From Brevundimonas sp. (GTDB lineage: Bacteria > Pseudomonadota > Alphaproteobacteria > Caulobacterales > Caulobacteraceae): a stretch of 64,000 nucleotides of DNA. The position numbers and the translations under genes are program-made. The stretch covers positions 124,001 through 188,000 of the forward strand of contig NZ_JAHBYB010000002.1 in the NCBI RefSeq assembly GCF_019636155.1. The letters run 5' to 3'. Of this stretch, positions 51,648 through 62,054 are shown one piece after another (position 1 is the stretch's first letter; each line of letters starts with the position of its first letter). The notes beneath the pieces were generated by a model. That model made no database searches, was not told the DNA's origin, and worked only from the letters and a program-made list of their open reading frames with translations.

Positions 51648-53583
51648 CCTGCTTCTTCGCTTTGAACTTGGGCTTGCCCTTGTTGGGGCCAGCCTTCTTG
51701 ACCCAGGGCTTGTCACCCGCAGCCTTGGGTCCGGGGGCCTTCTTCGCCCACGGCTTGTCGCCGTCCGGTTTCGGCCCGCGCGGCCCCTTGGACCAGGGCT
51801 TGTCGCCATCGGCCCGAGCCGGGCCGTCATCCCGGCGCGGCTTCTTGCTCCAGGGCCTGTCCTCGCCGCCGCCGTCGCGCGGCTTGAAGGGCTTGCGGTC
51901 GCCTTCGGGCTTGTCGTCGCGGCGCATCTTGAAGGGCGGGCGGTTTCCGCGCGGCGGGGCGGTACGCTCCCTGGGCGCCGGGGCGACGGTCGGTTCGATC
52001 TTCACCCCGTCCTCGGCCGGAGCCTGGATGGCCTGGGTGAAGCGTTCGACGGCCGAACGGGTGATCTCGAACTTGGTGTCGCGCTCGAAGATGCGGATGG
52101 CGCCGATGTCGCGCTTGGTCACATGGCCCAGGCGGCAGATCAGGGGCAGCAGCCATTTCGGATCGGCGTTCTTCTCGCGCCCCAGATTGATGCGGAACCA
52201 GTCGCAGTCGGCGTCGCGGGCGAAGTCGATAAAGGGCTCGTCCTTGGTCCGCACCTGGTCGCGCTTCATCCGCTCGTCGTCATAGACCTCTTCCGGCTCG
52301 GGCATGCCGGCCTTGCGGGCGCGGATCAGCAGGGCGGCGATCTCTTCGGCCGGGCGACGGGCCAGAAGGTCGCGCGCCAGGGCCGTCTCCTCGTCCGAGA
52401 ATTGCTCGACCGCCGTCAGGCCGTCCAGCAGGCGCGCCCTGTCCTTTTCGCGGATCTCCTCGGCCGAGGGCGGGCCGCTCCAGACCGCGTCCAGCCGCGC
52501 CTCGGCCAGCATACGCTCGACCTTGCGACGGCGGGCGTAGCTGACCAGCAGCACCGACACGCCCTTCTTGCCCGCGCGGCCGGTGCGGCCCGACCGGTGC
52601 AGCAGGCCGGCCTGGTTGATCGGCGTCTGGGCGTGGATCACCAGCCCCAGGTCCGGCAGATCCAGTCCGCGCGCCGCCACATCGGTGGCCACGCAGACGC
52701 GCGCATGACCATCGCGCAGGGCCTGAAGCGCGTCCGACCGCTCGCGCTGGCTCAGTTCGCCCGACAGGCCGACGACGGAAAAGCCACGCTCGCGCAGGGC
52801 GGCGTGCAGGTGGTTCACCGCCTCGCGCGTGTTGCAGAAGACGATGGCGCCGGGCGATTCAAAGTAGCGCAGCACATTGACCACGGCCCGTTCCATGTCG
52901 GTCGGGGCGATGCGCATGGCGCGGTATTCGATGTCGCCGTGCGGCGTGTCCTTGGAGGTGGCGTCGATGCGCAGGGCGTCGCGCTGATAGGTCCTGGCCA
53001 GGGTCACGATCTCGCGCGCCAGGGTGGCCGAGAACATCAGGGTGCGGCGCTCGGCCGGCGTCGTTTCCAGGATGAACTCCAGGTCCTCCTTGAAGCCCAT
53101 GTCCAGCATCTCGTCGGCTTCATCCAGCACCACGGCGCGGATGGCCGTCAGGTCCAGATTGCCCCGTTCGATATGGTCGCGCAGGCGGCCGGGGGTGCCG
53201 ACGACGATATGGGCGCCGAAATTCAGGGTGCGGGCCTCCTTGCGCGCATCCATGCCGCCGACGCAGGTGACCACCCGCGCGCCCGTCTCGGCGTACAGCC
53301 AGGTCAGCTCCGTCGCCACCTGAAGCGCCAGTTCGCGCGTTGGGGCGATGACCAGGGCCAGGGGGGCGTCCGCCTTGTCGAACCGTTCGGCCTCGCCCAG
53401 CAGGGTCGGGGCGGCGGCCAGGCCGAAGGCCACCGTCTTGCCCGAGCCGGTCTGGGCCGAGACCAGCAGGTCGCGCCCGGCGGCCTCTTGGCCCAGAACG
53501 GCGGACTGCACCGGGGTGGGCGTCTCATAGCCACGGCCGGCGAGGGCGTGGTCCAGCGAGGGATGACAGGGCGGGAAGGGCAT
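51643..53583 (-). CDS. DEAD-box RNA helicase with RRM-like and basic repeat tail
   Basis: This 646-residue helicase has the Q motif (YETPTPVQSAVL), motif I SAQTGSGKT, Ia PTRELALQ, II DEAD, III SAT, IV IVFCNT, V ARGLDLP and VI HRSGRTGRAGKKG. A CsdA/DbpA-type RNA-binding region follows (about 430-510, DWFRINLGREKNADPKWLLPLICRLGHVTKRDIGAIRIFERDTKFEI). The tail is Arg/Lys/Pro-rich with repeats DRPWSKK, GDKPWSK, GDKPWAK, GDKPWVK. The ATG at 53583 starts just before the helicase core; the upstream extension is Pro-rich and begins with TTG, and no clear ribosome site was seen. It probably remodels mRNA or ribosomal RNA, possibly in cold or with RNase E. Confidence 0.93.
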   Translation of the reverse strand: MPFPPCHPSLDHALAGRGYETPTPVQSAVLGQEAAGRDLLVSAQTGSGKTVAFGLAAAPTLLGEAERFDKADAPLALVIAPTRELALQVATELTWLYAETGARVVTCVGGMDARKEARTLNFGAHIVVGTPGRLRDHIERGNLDLTAIRAVVLDEADEMLDMGFKEDLEFILETTPAERRTLMFSATLAREIVTLARTYQRDALRIDATSKDTPHGDIEYRAMRIAPTDMERAVVNVLRYFESPGAIVFCNTREAVNHLHAALRERGFSVVGLSGELSQRERSDALQALRDGHARVCVATDVAARGLDLPDLGLVIHAQTPINQAGLLHRSGRTGRAGKKGVSVLLVSYARRRKVERMLAEARLDAVWSGPPSAEEIREKDRARLLDGLTAVEQFSDEETALARDLLARRPAEEIAALLIRARKAGMPEPEEVYDDERMKRDQVRTKDEPFIDFARDADCDWFRINLGREKNADPKWLLPLICRLGHVTKRDIGAIRIFERDTKFEITRSAVERFTQAIQAPAEDGVKIEPTVAPAPRERTAPPRGNRPPFKMRRDDKPEGDRKPFKPRDGGGEDRPWSKKPRRDDGPARADGDKPWSKGPRGPKPDGDKPWAKKAPGPKAAGDKPWVKKAGPNKGKPKFKAKKQG

Positions 53584-53769
53584 AGGGGGTAGGTCCGAAA
53601 CGGCGATGACGCCATGGCCGACAGGGGCCGGGGCGGGTAAGAGAGCGGGCGAAAGAGGAAGGCAAGGCGACGGCGGGCGAAACGGGCGGTTCAAGGACCG
53701 CGGTTCAGCGTCCGTGGCGGCTCATACGCCCTTTGCACGCCTCTGAGGGTTTTTTCTGGGCGGAACCGG

Positions 53770-54882
53770 ATGAGTTTCGATTTCGACGCGACCGTGGTCG
53801 GAGCCGGGGCCGTGGGCCTGGCCTGCGGGCGGGCGCTGGCCCGGCGCGGCCTGTCGGTGCTGGTGCTTGAGGAACAGCCGCACATCGGCCAGGGCGTGTC
53901 GTCGCGCAATTCCGAGGTGATCCACGGCGGCCTCTATTATCCGACCGGATCGCTGAAGGCGCGATTCTGCGTCGAGGGGCGCCGGGCGCTGTACGCCTTT
54001 CTGGACAGCCACAAGGTCGATTACCGCCGATGCGGCAAGCTGGTCGTGGCGACCGAGGCGGCCGAGGTTTCGCGCATCGAGGCCATCTTTGCACAGGCGG
54101 TGACCAATGGGGTCGAGAACCTAGAACACCTGACCGGCGCCCAGGCGCGGACGCTGGAGCCGGAACTGAACGCCCACGCCGCCATACTGTCGCCCGAGAG
54201 CGGCGTGTTCGACAGCCACGGCTACATGCTGGCCCTGCAGGGCGAGATCGAGGATGCGGGCGGATCGGTCGTGGTCTCGGCGCCGTTCGAGCGGGCCGCG
54301 CCGCTGCCGGGCGGCGGCTTCACTGCCCGCGTGGGCGGGGAGGGGGCGACCGAGGTGACCAGCCGCCTTCTGGTCACCGCGCCCGGCCTTTCGGCCCAGG
54401 CCGTGGCGGCGCGGATCGAGGGGTATCCGGCCGACCGCATTCCGGCGCGCCACCTGGGCAAGGGCGTCTATTTCCGTCTGACTGGCGCGGCGCCGTTCGA
54501 CCGGCTGATCTATCCGCCGCCGATCCCCGGGGCCCTGGGCACCCATTATCGCCGCGACCTGGGCGGGCAGGGGGTGTTCGGGCCGGACCTGGCCTATGTT
54601 GAGACCGAGGACTATTCGGTCGATCCGGCCGAGCGTGAGGAGTTCGTGCGCTATATCCGTCGCTTCTGGCCAAATGTTCAGGCAGATCGTCTGACGCCCG
54701 ACTATGCCGGCATCCGGCCCAAACTGCATGGGCCGGGCGAGGTGCAGCCGGATTTCCAACTGCACGGGCGCGAGGTTCACGGCATCGACGGCCTGGTCGC
54801 CCTGTTCGGCATCGAAAGCCCCGGACTGACCAGTTCGCTGGCCATCGGCGAGGCGGTGGCGGGGATGCTGGCCCATGACTGA
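53770..54882 (+). CDS. FAD-dependent oxidoreductase, L-2-hydroxyglutarate oxidase-like
   Basis: This 370-residue flavoprotein of the DAO family has the N-terminal dinucleotide motif VGAGAVGLACGRAL, the second family block SSRNSEVIHGGLYYPTGSLKARFCVEGRRAL (close to LhgO) and the C-terminal FAD segment DGLVALFGIESPGLTSSLAIG. LhgO oxidises L-2-hydroxyglutarate, a dead-end TCA side product, to 2-oxoglutarate. A related glycerol-3-phosphate or amino acid oxidase activity is possible. The stop overlaps the start of the GNAT gene by 8 bp. Confidence 0.87.
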   Translation: MSFDFDATVVGAGAVGLACGRALARRGLSVLVLEEQPHIGQGVSSRNSEVIHGGLYYPTGSLKARFCVEGRRALYAFLDSHKVDYRRCGKLVVATEAAEVSRIEAIFAQAVTNGVENLEHLTGAQARTLEPELNAHAAILSPESGVFDSHGYMLALQGEIEDAGGSVVVSAPFERAAPLPGGGFTARVGGEGATEVTSRLLVTAPGLSAQAVAARIEGYPADRIPARHLGKGVYFRLTGAAPFDRLIYPPPIPGALGTHYRRDLGGQGVFGPDLAYVETEDYSVDPAEREEFVRYIRRFWPNVQADRLTPDYAGIRPKLHGPGEVQPDFQLHGREVHGIDGLVALFGIESPGLTSSLAIGEAVAGMLAHD

Positions 54883-55405
54883 GCTGACCATCCGCGACGC
54901 GGTTCCCGACGACATCCCGGCCCTGCATGCCCTGATCGAGAGCGCCTATCGGGGCGAGGCCTCGCGCGCGGGTTGGACGACCGAGGCCGATCTTCTGGAT
55001 GGCCAGCGCACCGACCCCGACGATCTGGCGGACATCCTGGCCGATCCGGCGCAGCGGATGCTGACCGCATGGCGTACCGGCATCCTCGTCGGTTGCGTCC
55101 TGATCGCCGACCGGGGGCAGGGGACGGGCTATTTCGGCATGTTGTCCGTCAGCCCGACGCTTCAGGCCGCCGGCCTGGGGCGGCGGCTGGTCGCGGCCGC
55201 GGAGGCGGAAATGGCCGCCCGATTCGGCGCCCGACGGGTCCGCATCTCGGTCTTCCCCCAGCGCGCCGAACTGATCGCTTGGTATGAACGGCTGGGGTAT
55301 GCGGCGACCGGTGAGACCCTGGCCTTTCCCTATGGAAACCCCAGATTCGGCCTGCCGCGGCGTGACGATCTGCATTTCATCGTCATGGAGCGAGACCTGG
55401 CGTAA
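54875..55405 (+). CDS. GNAT-family N-acetyltransferase
   Basis: The 176-residue product shows the GNAT fold: [25 protein letters not shown] at the N-terminus, the core strand [34 protein letters not shown] with the acetyl-CoA-binding Q/R-x-x-G-x-G/A loop (QAAGLG), and [27 protein letters not shown]. The substrate cannot be predicted. It overlaps the flavoprotein gene by 8 bp, so the two are translated together, but no shared pathway is evident. Confidence 0.85.
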   Translation: MTELTIRDAVPDDIPALHALIESAYRGEASRAGWTTEADLLDGQRTDPDDLADILADPAQRMLTAWRTGILVGCVLIADRGQGTGYFGMLSVSPTLQAAGLGRRLVAAAEAEMAARFGARRVRISVFPQRAELIAWYERLGYAATGETLAFPYGNPRFGLPRRDDLHFIVMERDLA

Positions 55406-55412
55406 CCGCGCC

Positions 55413-55442
55413 TTGAAATCGCCCGCGGCTTCATGCATAAGC
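55413..55442 (+). promoter_or_regulatory. Candidate promoter for rpmF
   Basis: TTGAAA (55413-55418) and GCATAAGC (55435-55442) are spaced 16 bp, close to the Caulobacter housekeeping pattern, and lie 85 bp before rpmF. The rest of the 121-bp gap holds no other recognisable feature. Confidence 0.45.
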
Positions 55443-55526
55443 CCGCCCTCGCGTGGCGGCCTCACCCGGCCGCCGCAACCGTTTTTGCGCCTTCGCAGGC
55501 GCCCGACCCAGAAGATTGAGACGGAC

Positions 55527-55709
55527 ATGGCCGTTCCGAAGCGCAAAGTATCCCCCTCGCGTCGCAACATGCGCCGCGCCCACGACGCCCTGGGCGCCAA
55601 CGCCTATGTCGAGGACAAGGACACCGGCGAGCTGAAGCGCCCGCACCACATCGACCTGAAGACCGGCACCTATCGCGGCCGCCAGGTCCTGACGCCCAAG
55701 GAAGACTAA
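55527..55709 (+). CDS. rpmF: 50S ribosomal protein L32
   Basis: The 60-residue basic product [22 protein letters not shown] is the standard L32 N-terminus, followed by [27 protein letters not shown]. It lacks the zinc-binding cysteines of C+ type L32, as expected for alphaproteobacteria. It is flanked by its own promoter and a strong terminator and looks monocistronic; plsX, a common neighbour in other bacteria, is not here. Confidence 0.97.
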   Translation: MAVPKRKVSPSRRNMRRAHDALGANAYVEDKDTGELKRPHHIDLKTGTYRGRQVLTPKED

Positions 55710-55739
55710 GCCTCTTCCAGGCTTCGGCTGGAATTGAAG

Positions 55740-55769
55740 CGGCGCGCGGTTGGTCCCGCGCGCCGTTTT
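55740..55769 (+). terminator. Rho-independent terminator after rpmF
   Basis: A perfect 10-bp GC stem (55740-55749 with 55756-55765) with a 6-nt loop is followed by TTTT (55766-55769), 30 bp past the rpmF stop. Confidence 0.88.
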
Positions 55770-55809
55770 CGTGCGTTATGGCGGCTGCACCCAATCCGAG
55801 GAGCCGCCC

Positions 55810-56406
55810 ATGATCCGCCGCCTGATGCTGACCGCCGCCGTGGCCTCGCTCGCCGCCTGCAATGCGCCCGAGCCGGCCCAGCCCGCGCCCGAACAGCCGG
55901 TCCCGCCCGTCGAACAGCCCGGCGCCCCGGTCTCGGCGGGCGACAAGCTGACGGCCCAGGGGTTCGGGCCGCTGCGTATCGGCATGACCCGGGCCGAGGT
56001 CGAGGCGGCCCTGGGCCCCGACGCCAACCCCAACGCCGTCGGCGGCGCGGATCCCCAGATCTGCGACCAGTTCCGTCCCGCCCGCGCGCCCGAAGGCCTG
56101 CTGGTCATGCTGGAGAACGGCGTCCTGACCAGCGTCTGGGCGACCCGCAATCCGGCCATCGAGACTGATCGCGCCCTCAATATCGGCGACACGGCCGCCG
56201 AGGTGCGCCGCGTCTACGGCACGGCCGTCGTCGCATCGCCGCACAAATACGAATCCGCGCCGGCCGAATATCTGACCGTCTGGTCCACGGCCGACCACAC
56301 CGGCCCGGACGCGCGCGGCGTCAAATACACCATCGGCTCGGACGGTAAGGTCCAGTCCATCGCGGGGGGCGGGCCGTCCATCGAATACGTCGAAGGCTGC
56401 GCCTGA
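55810..56406 (+). CDS. Lipoprotein with SmpA/OmlA-like fold possibility
   Basis: This 198-residue lipoprotein has a type II signal with lipobox SLAAC (C20), a Pro/Gln/Glu-rich linker (about 24-45) and a globular domain. The domain begins with LTAQGFGPLRIGMTRAEVEAALG, which resembles the start of small BamE/SmpA-like beta-alpha domains, and a second similar unit LNIGDTAAEVRRVYG appears further on. The tail is TIGSDGKVQSIAGG. No named family is certain. It lies between rpmF and eno, with its own terminator upstream and the eno promoter immediately downstream. Confidence 0.78.
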   Translation: MIRRLMLTAAVASLAACNAPEPAQPAPEQPVPPVEQPGAPVSAGDKLTAQGFGPLRIGMTRAEVEAALGPDANPNAVGGADPQICDQFRPARAPEGLLVMLENGVLTSVWATRNPAIETDRALNIGDTAAEVRRVYGTAVVASPHKYESAPAEYLTVWSTADHTGPDARGVKYTIGSDGKVQSIAGGGPSIEYVEGCA

Positions 56407-56416
56407 CGACCGAAGG

Positions 56417-57766
<1,350 letters not shown>

Positions 57767-57855
57767 GTTCCGACTTACGGTCAAGCTACGGTTCATTAGG
57801 CATTTTCGGTCACGGTCGCTCAATCGTGTTTGCGCGCTCAGAAGGAGCGTCCGAA

Positions 57856-58185
57856 GTGCCCGAACGTATGAAGCCGTATCTGCCCACCCTGTGTCTGCTG
57901 GCGGCCGTCCTGTACCTTGGGGTGCAGGCCCTGACCGGCGAGCGGGGCCTGCTGGGCGCCGCCGAACGGGACGCCCTGCTGGATCGGCGCGAGGCCCAGC
58001 TGGACGCCCTGACCGAACAGCGGCGCGATCTGGAGGTGCGGGTCCGCTATCTGCGCAGCGAAAGCCTGTCGCGCGATCTGCTGGAGGAACGCGCCCGCGC
58101 CGTGCTGGGGTTCGCCGACCCTCGCGACTATGTGATCCGCGTTTCCGCGCCGACGCATCAGGCGGTTTCGACGACCCGGTCCTGA
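57856..58185 (+). CDS. ftsB: Septum formation initiator FtsB/DivIC family
   Basis: FtsB is a small bitopic division protein that links FtsL and FtsQ. The 109-residue product has one membrane helix (about 6-24, KPYLPTLCLLAAVLYLGVQAL), a coiled coil (about 35-75, DRREAQLDALTEQRRDLEVRVRYLRSESLSRDLLEERAR) and a short end with AVLGFADPRDYVIRV, the typical FtsB closing motif. The start is GTG 57856, preceded by AAGGAG with an 8-nt spacer; GTG 57826 and ATG 57868 are alternatives. Its place between eno and pdhA is conserved in Caulobacterales. Confidence 0.88.
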   Translation: MPERMKPYLPTLCLLAAVLYLGVQALTGERGLLGAAERDALLDRREAQLDALTEQRRDLEVRVRYLRSESLSRDLLEERARAVLGFADPRDYVIRVSAPTHQAVSTTRS

Positions 58186-58213
58186 ACTTTCGTTACATGC
58201 CGTGAGGGTGACT

Positions 58214-58243
58214 TTGCCTTTCGGGAACGAAGGCTGCTAAAGC
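58214..58243 (+). promoter_or_regulatory. Candidate promoter for the pdhABC-lpdA operon
   Basis: TTGCCT (58214-58219) and GCTAAAGC (58236-58243), spaced 16 bp, fit the Caulobacter GCTANAWC -10 at 7 of 8 positions. It lies 66 bp before pdhA and after the ftsB stop. Confidence 0.5.
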
Positions 58244-58308
58244 CCCTTTCCGTAACGACAGAGAAGGCCCCAGAGCGTTTTCCGCCGGGCCCAGACGGGA
58301 GATGGCGG

Positions 58309-59334
58309 ATGGCGAAAGCCCCCTCCGACAAGACGAAGCCCAAGACCATTCCGAACGCCCCCCAGGCGTCGAAGGAAGACCTGCTGCGCTATTACCGCGA
58401 GATGGTGCTGATCCGCCGGTTCGAGGAGCGGGCGGGCCAGCTGTACGGCATGGGGCTGATCGGCGGCTTCTGCCACCTGTATATCGGCCAGGAAGCCGTG
58501 GCCGTGGGCGTTCAGGAGAGCGTCAAACAGGGCCATGACAAGATCATCACCGGCTATCGCGACCACGGCCACATGCTGTGCGCGGGCATGGACCCCAAGG
58601 AGGTGATGGCCGAGCTGACCGGCCGCATCGGCGGCTCGTCCAAGGGCAAGGGCGGCTCGATGCACATGTTCGACGTGCCGACCGGCTTCTATGGCGGTCA
58701 CGGCATCGTCGGCGCGCAGGTGGCGCTGGGCACCGGCCTGGCCTTCGCCGGCTGGTATCGCGGCGATGACAGCGTGTCGTTCGTCTATTTCGGCGACGGC
58801 GCGGCCAACCAGGGCCAGGTGTACGAGAGCTTCAACATGGCCCAGCTGTGGAAGCTGCCGGCCATCTACATCATCGAGAACAACCAGTACGCCATGGGCA
58901 CCTCGATCGAACGGTCCTCGGCCACGACCGAACTGTTCCAGCGCGGCGCCAGCTTCGGCATTCCGGGCGAACAGGTGGACGGGATGGACGTCCTGGCCGT
59001 GCGCGACGCGGCGGCCCGCGCGGTGAAGCGCGCCCGCGAAGGCGGCGGACCCTTCATCCTGGAGGTGAAGACCTATCGCTATCGTGGCCATTCCATGAGC
59101 GATCCGGCCAAATACCGCACCAAGGAAGAGGTCGACGAGGTCAAGAAGACCCGCGATCCGATCGAGCATATCAAGGGGCTGCTGGATCAGGCCGGGGCGA
59201 CCGAGGACGACCTGAAATCGATCGACAGCGAGATCAAGGCCATCGTCGCAGAGGCCGTCCAGTTCGCCCAGGAAAGCCCCGAGCCCGATCCGTCCGAGCT
59301 CTATACCGACGTCTATGTGGAGGCCGCCCAGTGA
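58309..59334 (+). CDS. pdhA: Pyruvate dehydrogenase E1 alpha subunit
   Basis: PdhA and PdhB form the TPP-dependent E1 that decarboxylates pyruvate. The 341-residue alpha subunit has the phosphorylation-loop-like [28 protein letters not shown], the TPP motif [31 protein letters not shown] and the end region [21 protein letters not shown]. This heterotetrameric E1 is the alphaproteobacterial and mitochondrial type. Its stop overlaps the pdhB GTG (GTGA). Confidence 0.98.
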   Translation: MAKAPSDKTKPKTIPNAPQASKEDLLRYYREMVLIRRFEERAGQLYGMGLIGGFCHLYIGQEAVAVGVQESVKQGHDKIITGYRDHGHMLCAGMDPKEVMAELTGRIGGSSKGKGGSMHMFDVPTGFYGGHGIVGAQVALGTGLAFAGWYRGDDSVSFVYFGDGAANQGQVYESFNMAQLWKLPAIYIIENNQYAMGTSIERSSATTELFQRGASFGIPGEQVDGMDVLAVRDAAARAVKRAREGGGPFILEVKTYRYRGHSMSDPAKYRTKEEVDEVKKTRDPIEHIKGLLDQAGATEDDLKSIDSEIKAIVAEAVQFAQESPEPDPSELYTDVYVEAAQ

Positions 59335-59555
59335 CCGACATCCTGATGCCGGCGCTGTCCCCCACCATGGAAGAGGGCACGCTGTCGAAATGGCACGTCA
59401 AGGCGGGCGACACGGTCAAGGCCGGCGACGTCATCGCCGAGATCGAGACCGACAAGGCGACCATGGAGGTCGAGGCCGTGGATGAGGGCGAGATCGCCGA
59501 GATCCTGGTGGCCGAGGGCTCCGAGGGCGTGAAGGTCAACACCCCCATCGCCCGG
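59331..59555 (+). repeat. Lipoyl-domain coding repeat, copy 1 (second copy 60707-60931)
   Basis: The first 225 bases of pdhB and of pdhC align without gaps at 205 positions. A run of 50 identical bases covers the lipoyl-lysine turn. Apart from the start codon only two codons differ in meaning (Thr to Val at residues 17 and 28). Confidence 0.95.
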
Positions 59556-60710
59556 ATGGCGGGGGAGGGCGGCGCCGCGGCGCCCGCTCCCACGTCTGCG
59601 CCCAAGACCGAGACGCCCAAGGCCGAGGATCAGACGACCACTGACCAGGGCGGCGAGCCCGAGAAGAAGGACGCCACCGCCAGCGGCCCCAAGGTCGAGT
59701 TGCGCGATCCCGACATCCCCGCCGACGCCAAGCTGGTGAAGACCACCATCCGCGACGCCCTGCGCGACGCCATGGCCGAGGAGATGCGCCGCGACGAGGC
59801 CGTCTTCCTGATGGGCGAGGAAGTGGCCCAGTATCAGGGCGCCTATAAGGTGTCGCGCGAACTGCTGCAGGAGTTCGGGCCGAAGCGGGTGGTCGACACC
59901 CCGATCACCGAGCACGGCTTCGCCGGCCTGGGCGTCGGCGCGGCCATGAGCGGGCTGAAGCCGATCGTTGAGTTCATGACCTGGAACTTCGGCATGCAGG
60001 CCATCGACCACATCATCAACTCGGCGGCCAAGACCCTGTATATGTCGGGCGGCCAGATCCGCGCGCCCATCGTCTTCCGAGGCCCCAATGGCGCCGCCAG
60101 CCGCGTGGCGGCCCAGCATTCCCAGGACTATTCCGCCTGGTACGCCCAGATCCCGGGCCTGAAGGTCATCGCCCCCTATGACGCGGCCGACGCCAAGGGT
60201 CTGTTGAAGGCGGCGATCCGCGATCCCAACCCCGTCGTCTTCCTGGAACACGAGATGATGTACGGGCTGGAATTCGACGTTCCGGACGTCGAGGACTGGG
60301 TCCTGCCGATCGGCAAGGCCAAGGTCCGGCGCGAGGGGACCGATGTGACGATCACGGCCCACAGCCGCATGGTCGGTTTCGCCTTGCAGGCCGCCGAACA
60401 GCTGGAAGCCGAAGGGATCAGCTGCGAGGTCGTGGACCTGCGCACCCTGCGGCCGCTGGATACGGACACCGTCATCGAAAGCGTCAAGAAGACTAGCCGC
60501 CTGGTCTCGGCCGAGGAAGGTTGGGGTTCCATGGGCGTGGGCGCCGAGGTCGTGGCCCGGGTGATCGAACACGCCTTCGACTATCTGGATGCGCCGCCGC
60601 TGCGGGTGCATCAGGAAGACGTGCCTCTGCCCTATGCCGCCAATCTGGAGGCCCTGTCGCTGCCGGGCGCCGACAAGATCGTGAAGGCGGTCAAGGCGGT
60701 GATGGCATGA
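59331..60710 (+). CDS. pdhB: Pyruvate dehydrogenase E1 beta subunit with N-terminal lipoyl domain
   Basis: The 459-residue product begins with a complete lipoyl domain (1-80; the lipoylated residue is K42 in ETDKATME), then a Pro/Ala/Lys/Glu linker (about 85-125) and the E1 beta part. The latter has [56 protein letters not shown] and the C-terminal transketolase domain. A lipoyl domain on E1 beta is known in alphaproteobacteria such as Sinorhizobium and Zymomonas. The start is GTG 59331 within the pdhA stop. The lipoyl-coding DNA is about 91 per cent identical to that of pdhC. Confidence 0.97.
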   Translation: MTDILMPALSPTMEEGTLSKWHVKAGDTVKAGDVIAEIETDKATMEVEAVDEGEIAEILVAEGSEGVKVNTPIARMAGEGGAAAPAPTSAPKTETPKAEDQTTTDQGGEPEKKDATASGPKVELRDPDIPADAKLVKTTIRDALRDAMAEEMRRDEAVFLMGEEVAQYQGAYKVSRELLQEFGPKRVVDTPITEHGFAGLGVGAAMSGLKPIVEFMTWNFGMQAIDHIINSAAKTLYMSGGQIRAPIVFRGPNGAASRVAAQHSQDYSAWYAQIPGLKVIAPYDAADAKGLLKAAIRDPNPVVFLEHEMMYGLEFDVPDVEDWVLPIGKAKVRREGTDVTITAHSRMVGFALQAAEQLEAEGISCEVVDLRTLRPLDTDTVIESVKKTSRLVSAEEGWGSMGVGAEVVARVIEHAFDYLDAPPLRVHQEDVPLPYAANLEALSLPGADKIVKAVKAVMA

Positions 60711-62044
60711 CCGACATCCTGATGCCCGCCCTGTCTCCGACCATGGAGGAGGGCGTCCTGTCCAAATGGCACGTCAAGGCCGGCGATGTGGTCAAGGCCG
60801 GTGACGTCATCGCAGAGATCGAGACTGACAAGGCGACCATGGAGGTCGAGGCCGTGGATGAGGGCGAGATCGCCGAAATCCTGGTGGCCGAAGGCTCCGA
60901 GGGGGTGAAGGTCAACACCCCCATCGCCCGGCTGAAGGGTGAGGGCGGCACGGCCGCCCCGGCGCCGAAACCCGACGCGTCGTCTCCTCCCCGTGAAACG
61001 GGGAGGGGGACCGCCGAAGGCGGTGGAGGGGTTCTTGCCACCTCGCCGTCGCCCCAATCCGCGACCACGCCCGCCGCTCAGACCCCCTCCACCGCTTCGC
61101 GGTCCCCCTCCCCACAGGGTGGGGAGGAGACAAGGATTTTCGCCTCGCCCCTGGCCCGGCGCATCGCCGCCCAGAACGGCGTGGACCTGAAATCCGTCAA
61201 GGGCACCGGCCCGCACGGCCGCATCGTGCGCCGCGATGTCGAAGGGCTGAAGGGCGGCGCTGCCCCGGCCACGGCTTCGGCCGCCGCCGCCGAACCGCGC
61301 AAGGTGATGTCGCTGGAACAGCAGGGCATCCCGGCCGGCAGCTACGACCTGGTCCCGCTGGATGGCATGCGAAAGGCCATCGCGCGGCGTCTGACCGACA
61401 GCTTCCGCGACGTGCCGCACTTCCCCCTGACCATCGACTGCGAGATCGACGGCCTGCTGGCCAGCCGGGCCAAGGTCAATGCGATGCTGGAAGCCTCGGG
61501 CGTCAAGGTCTCGGTCAACGACTTCGTCATCAAGGCCAGCGCCATGGCCCTGAAGGCCGTGCCGGAGGCGAACGCCAGCTACACGCCCGAAGGCATCGCC
61601 ATGCACCACCACGCCGATGTGGCCATGGCGGTGGCGATCCCAGGACAAGATGGGGGCTCCGGCGGCCTGATCACCCCGATCATCCGCCAGGCCGAGCTGA
61701 AGTCCCTGTCGCAGATCGCGACGGAGTCGAAAGACCTGGCCAAGCGCGCCCGCGACCGCAAGCTGAAGCCCGAGGAGTTCCAGGGCGGCACCTTCAGCGT
61801 CTCGAACCTGGGCATGTTCGGCATCAAGGCCTTCGCCTCGATCATCAACGAACCGCAGGGCGCGATCATGAGCGTGGGCGCCGGCGAACAGCGTCCGGTG
61901 GTCAAGAACGGGCAACTGGCCGTGGCCACGGTGATGACCGTCACCCTGACCTGCGACCACCGCGTGGTCGATGGCGCCGTGGGGGCGCGGTTCCTGCAGG
62001 CGTTCAAGGCCATGATCGAAGATCCCGTGACGATGCTGGCCTGA
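60707..62044 (+). CDS. pdhC: Pyruvate dehydrogenase E2, dihydrolipoamide acetyltransferase
   Basis: E2 moves the acetyl group from lipoate to CoA and forms the complex core. The 445-residue product has one lipoyl domain (1-80, K42), a linker (about 85-143), the peripheral subunit-binding domain (about 145-180, [17 protein letters not shown]) and the catalytic domain ending with [19 protein letters not shown], where the histidine is catalytic. The linker residues about 92-142 are encoded by a compound palindromic repeat and are rich in Ser, Pro, Thr and Gly. The ATG overlaps the pdhB stop (ATGA). Residues [15 protein letters not shown] and [11 protein letters not shown] are typical of E2. Confidence 0.97.
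   Translation: MTDILMPALSPTMEEGVLSKWHVKAGDVVKAGDVIAEIETDKATMEVEAVDEGEIAEILVAEGSEGVKVNTPIARLKGEGGTAAPAPKPDASSPPRETGRGTAEGGGGVLATSPSPQSATTPAAQTPSTASRSPSPQGGEETRIFASPLARRIAAQNGVDLKSVKGTGPHGRIVRRDVEGLKGGAAPATASAAAAEPRKVMSLEQQGIPAGSYDLVPLDGMRKAIARRLTDSFRDVPHFPLTIDCEIDGLLASRAKVNAMLEASGVKVSVNDFVIKASAMALKAVPEANASYTPEGIAMHHHADVAMAVAIPGQDGGSGGLITPIIRQAELKSLSQIATESKDLAKRARDRKLKPEEFQGGTFSVSNLGMFGIKAFASIINEPQGAIMSVGAGEQRPVVKNGQLAVATVMTVTLTCDHRVVDGAVGARFLQAFKAMIEDPVTMLA
60981..61131. repeat. Compound palindromic element inside the pdhC linker
   Basis: The left part (60981-61032) and the reverse complement of the right part (61081-61131) agree at nearly every position except the small loops. It contains CTCCTCCCC/GGGGAGGAG arms and GGACCGC-N-GCGGT cores and is the same family as 10023-10146. 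Here it stays in frame and codes for about 50 linker residues with no stop codon. Confidence 0.9.
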
Positions 62045-62054
62045 GGATCAACAG

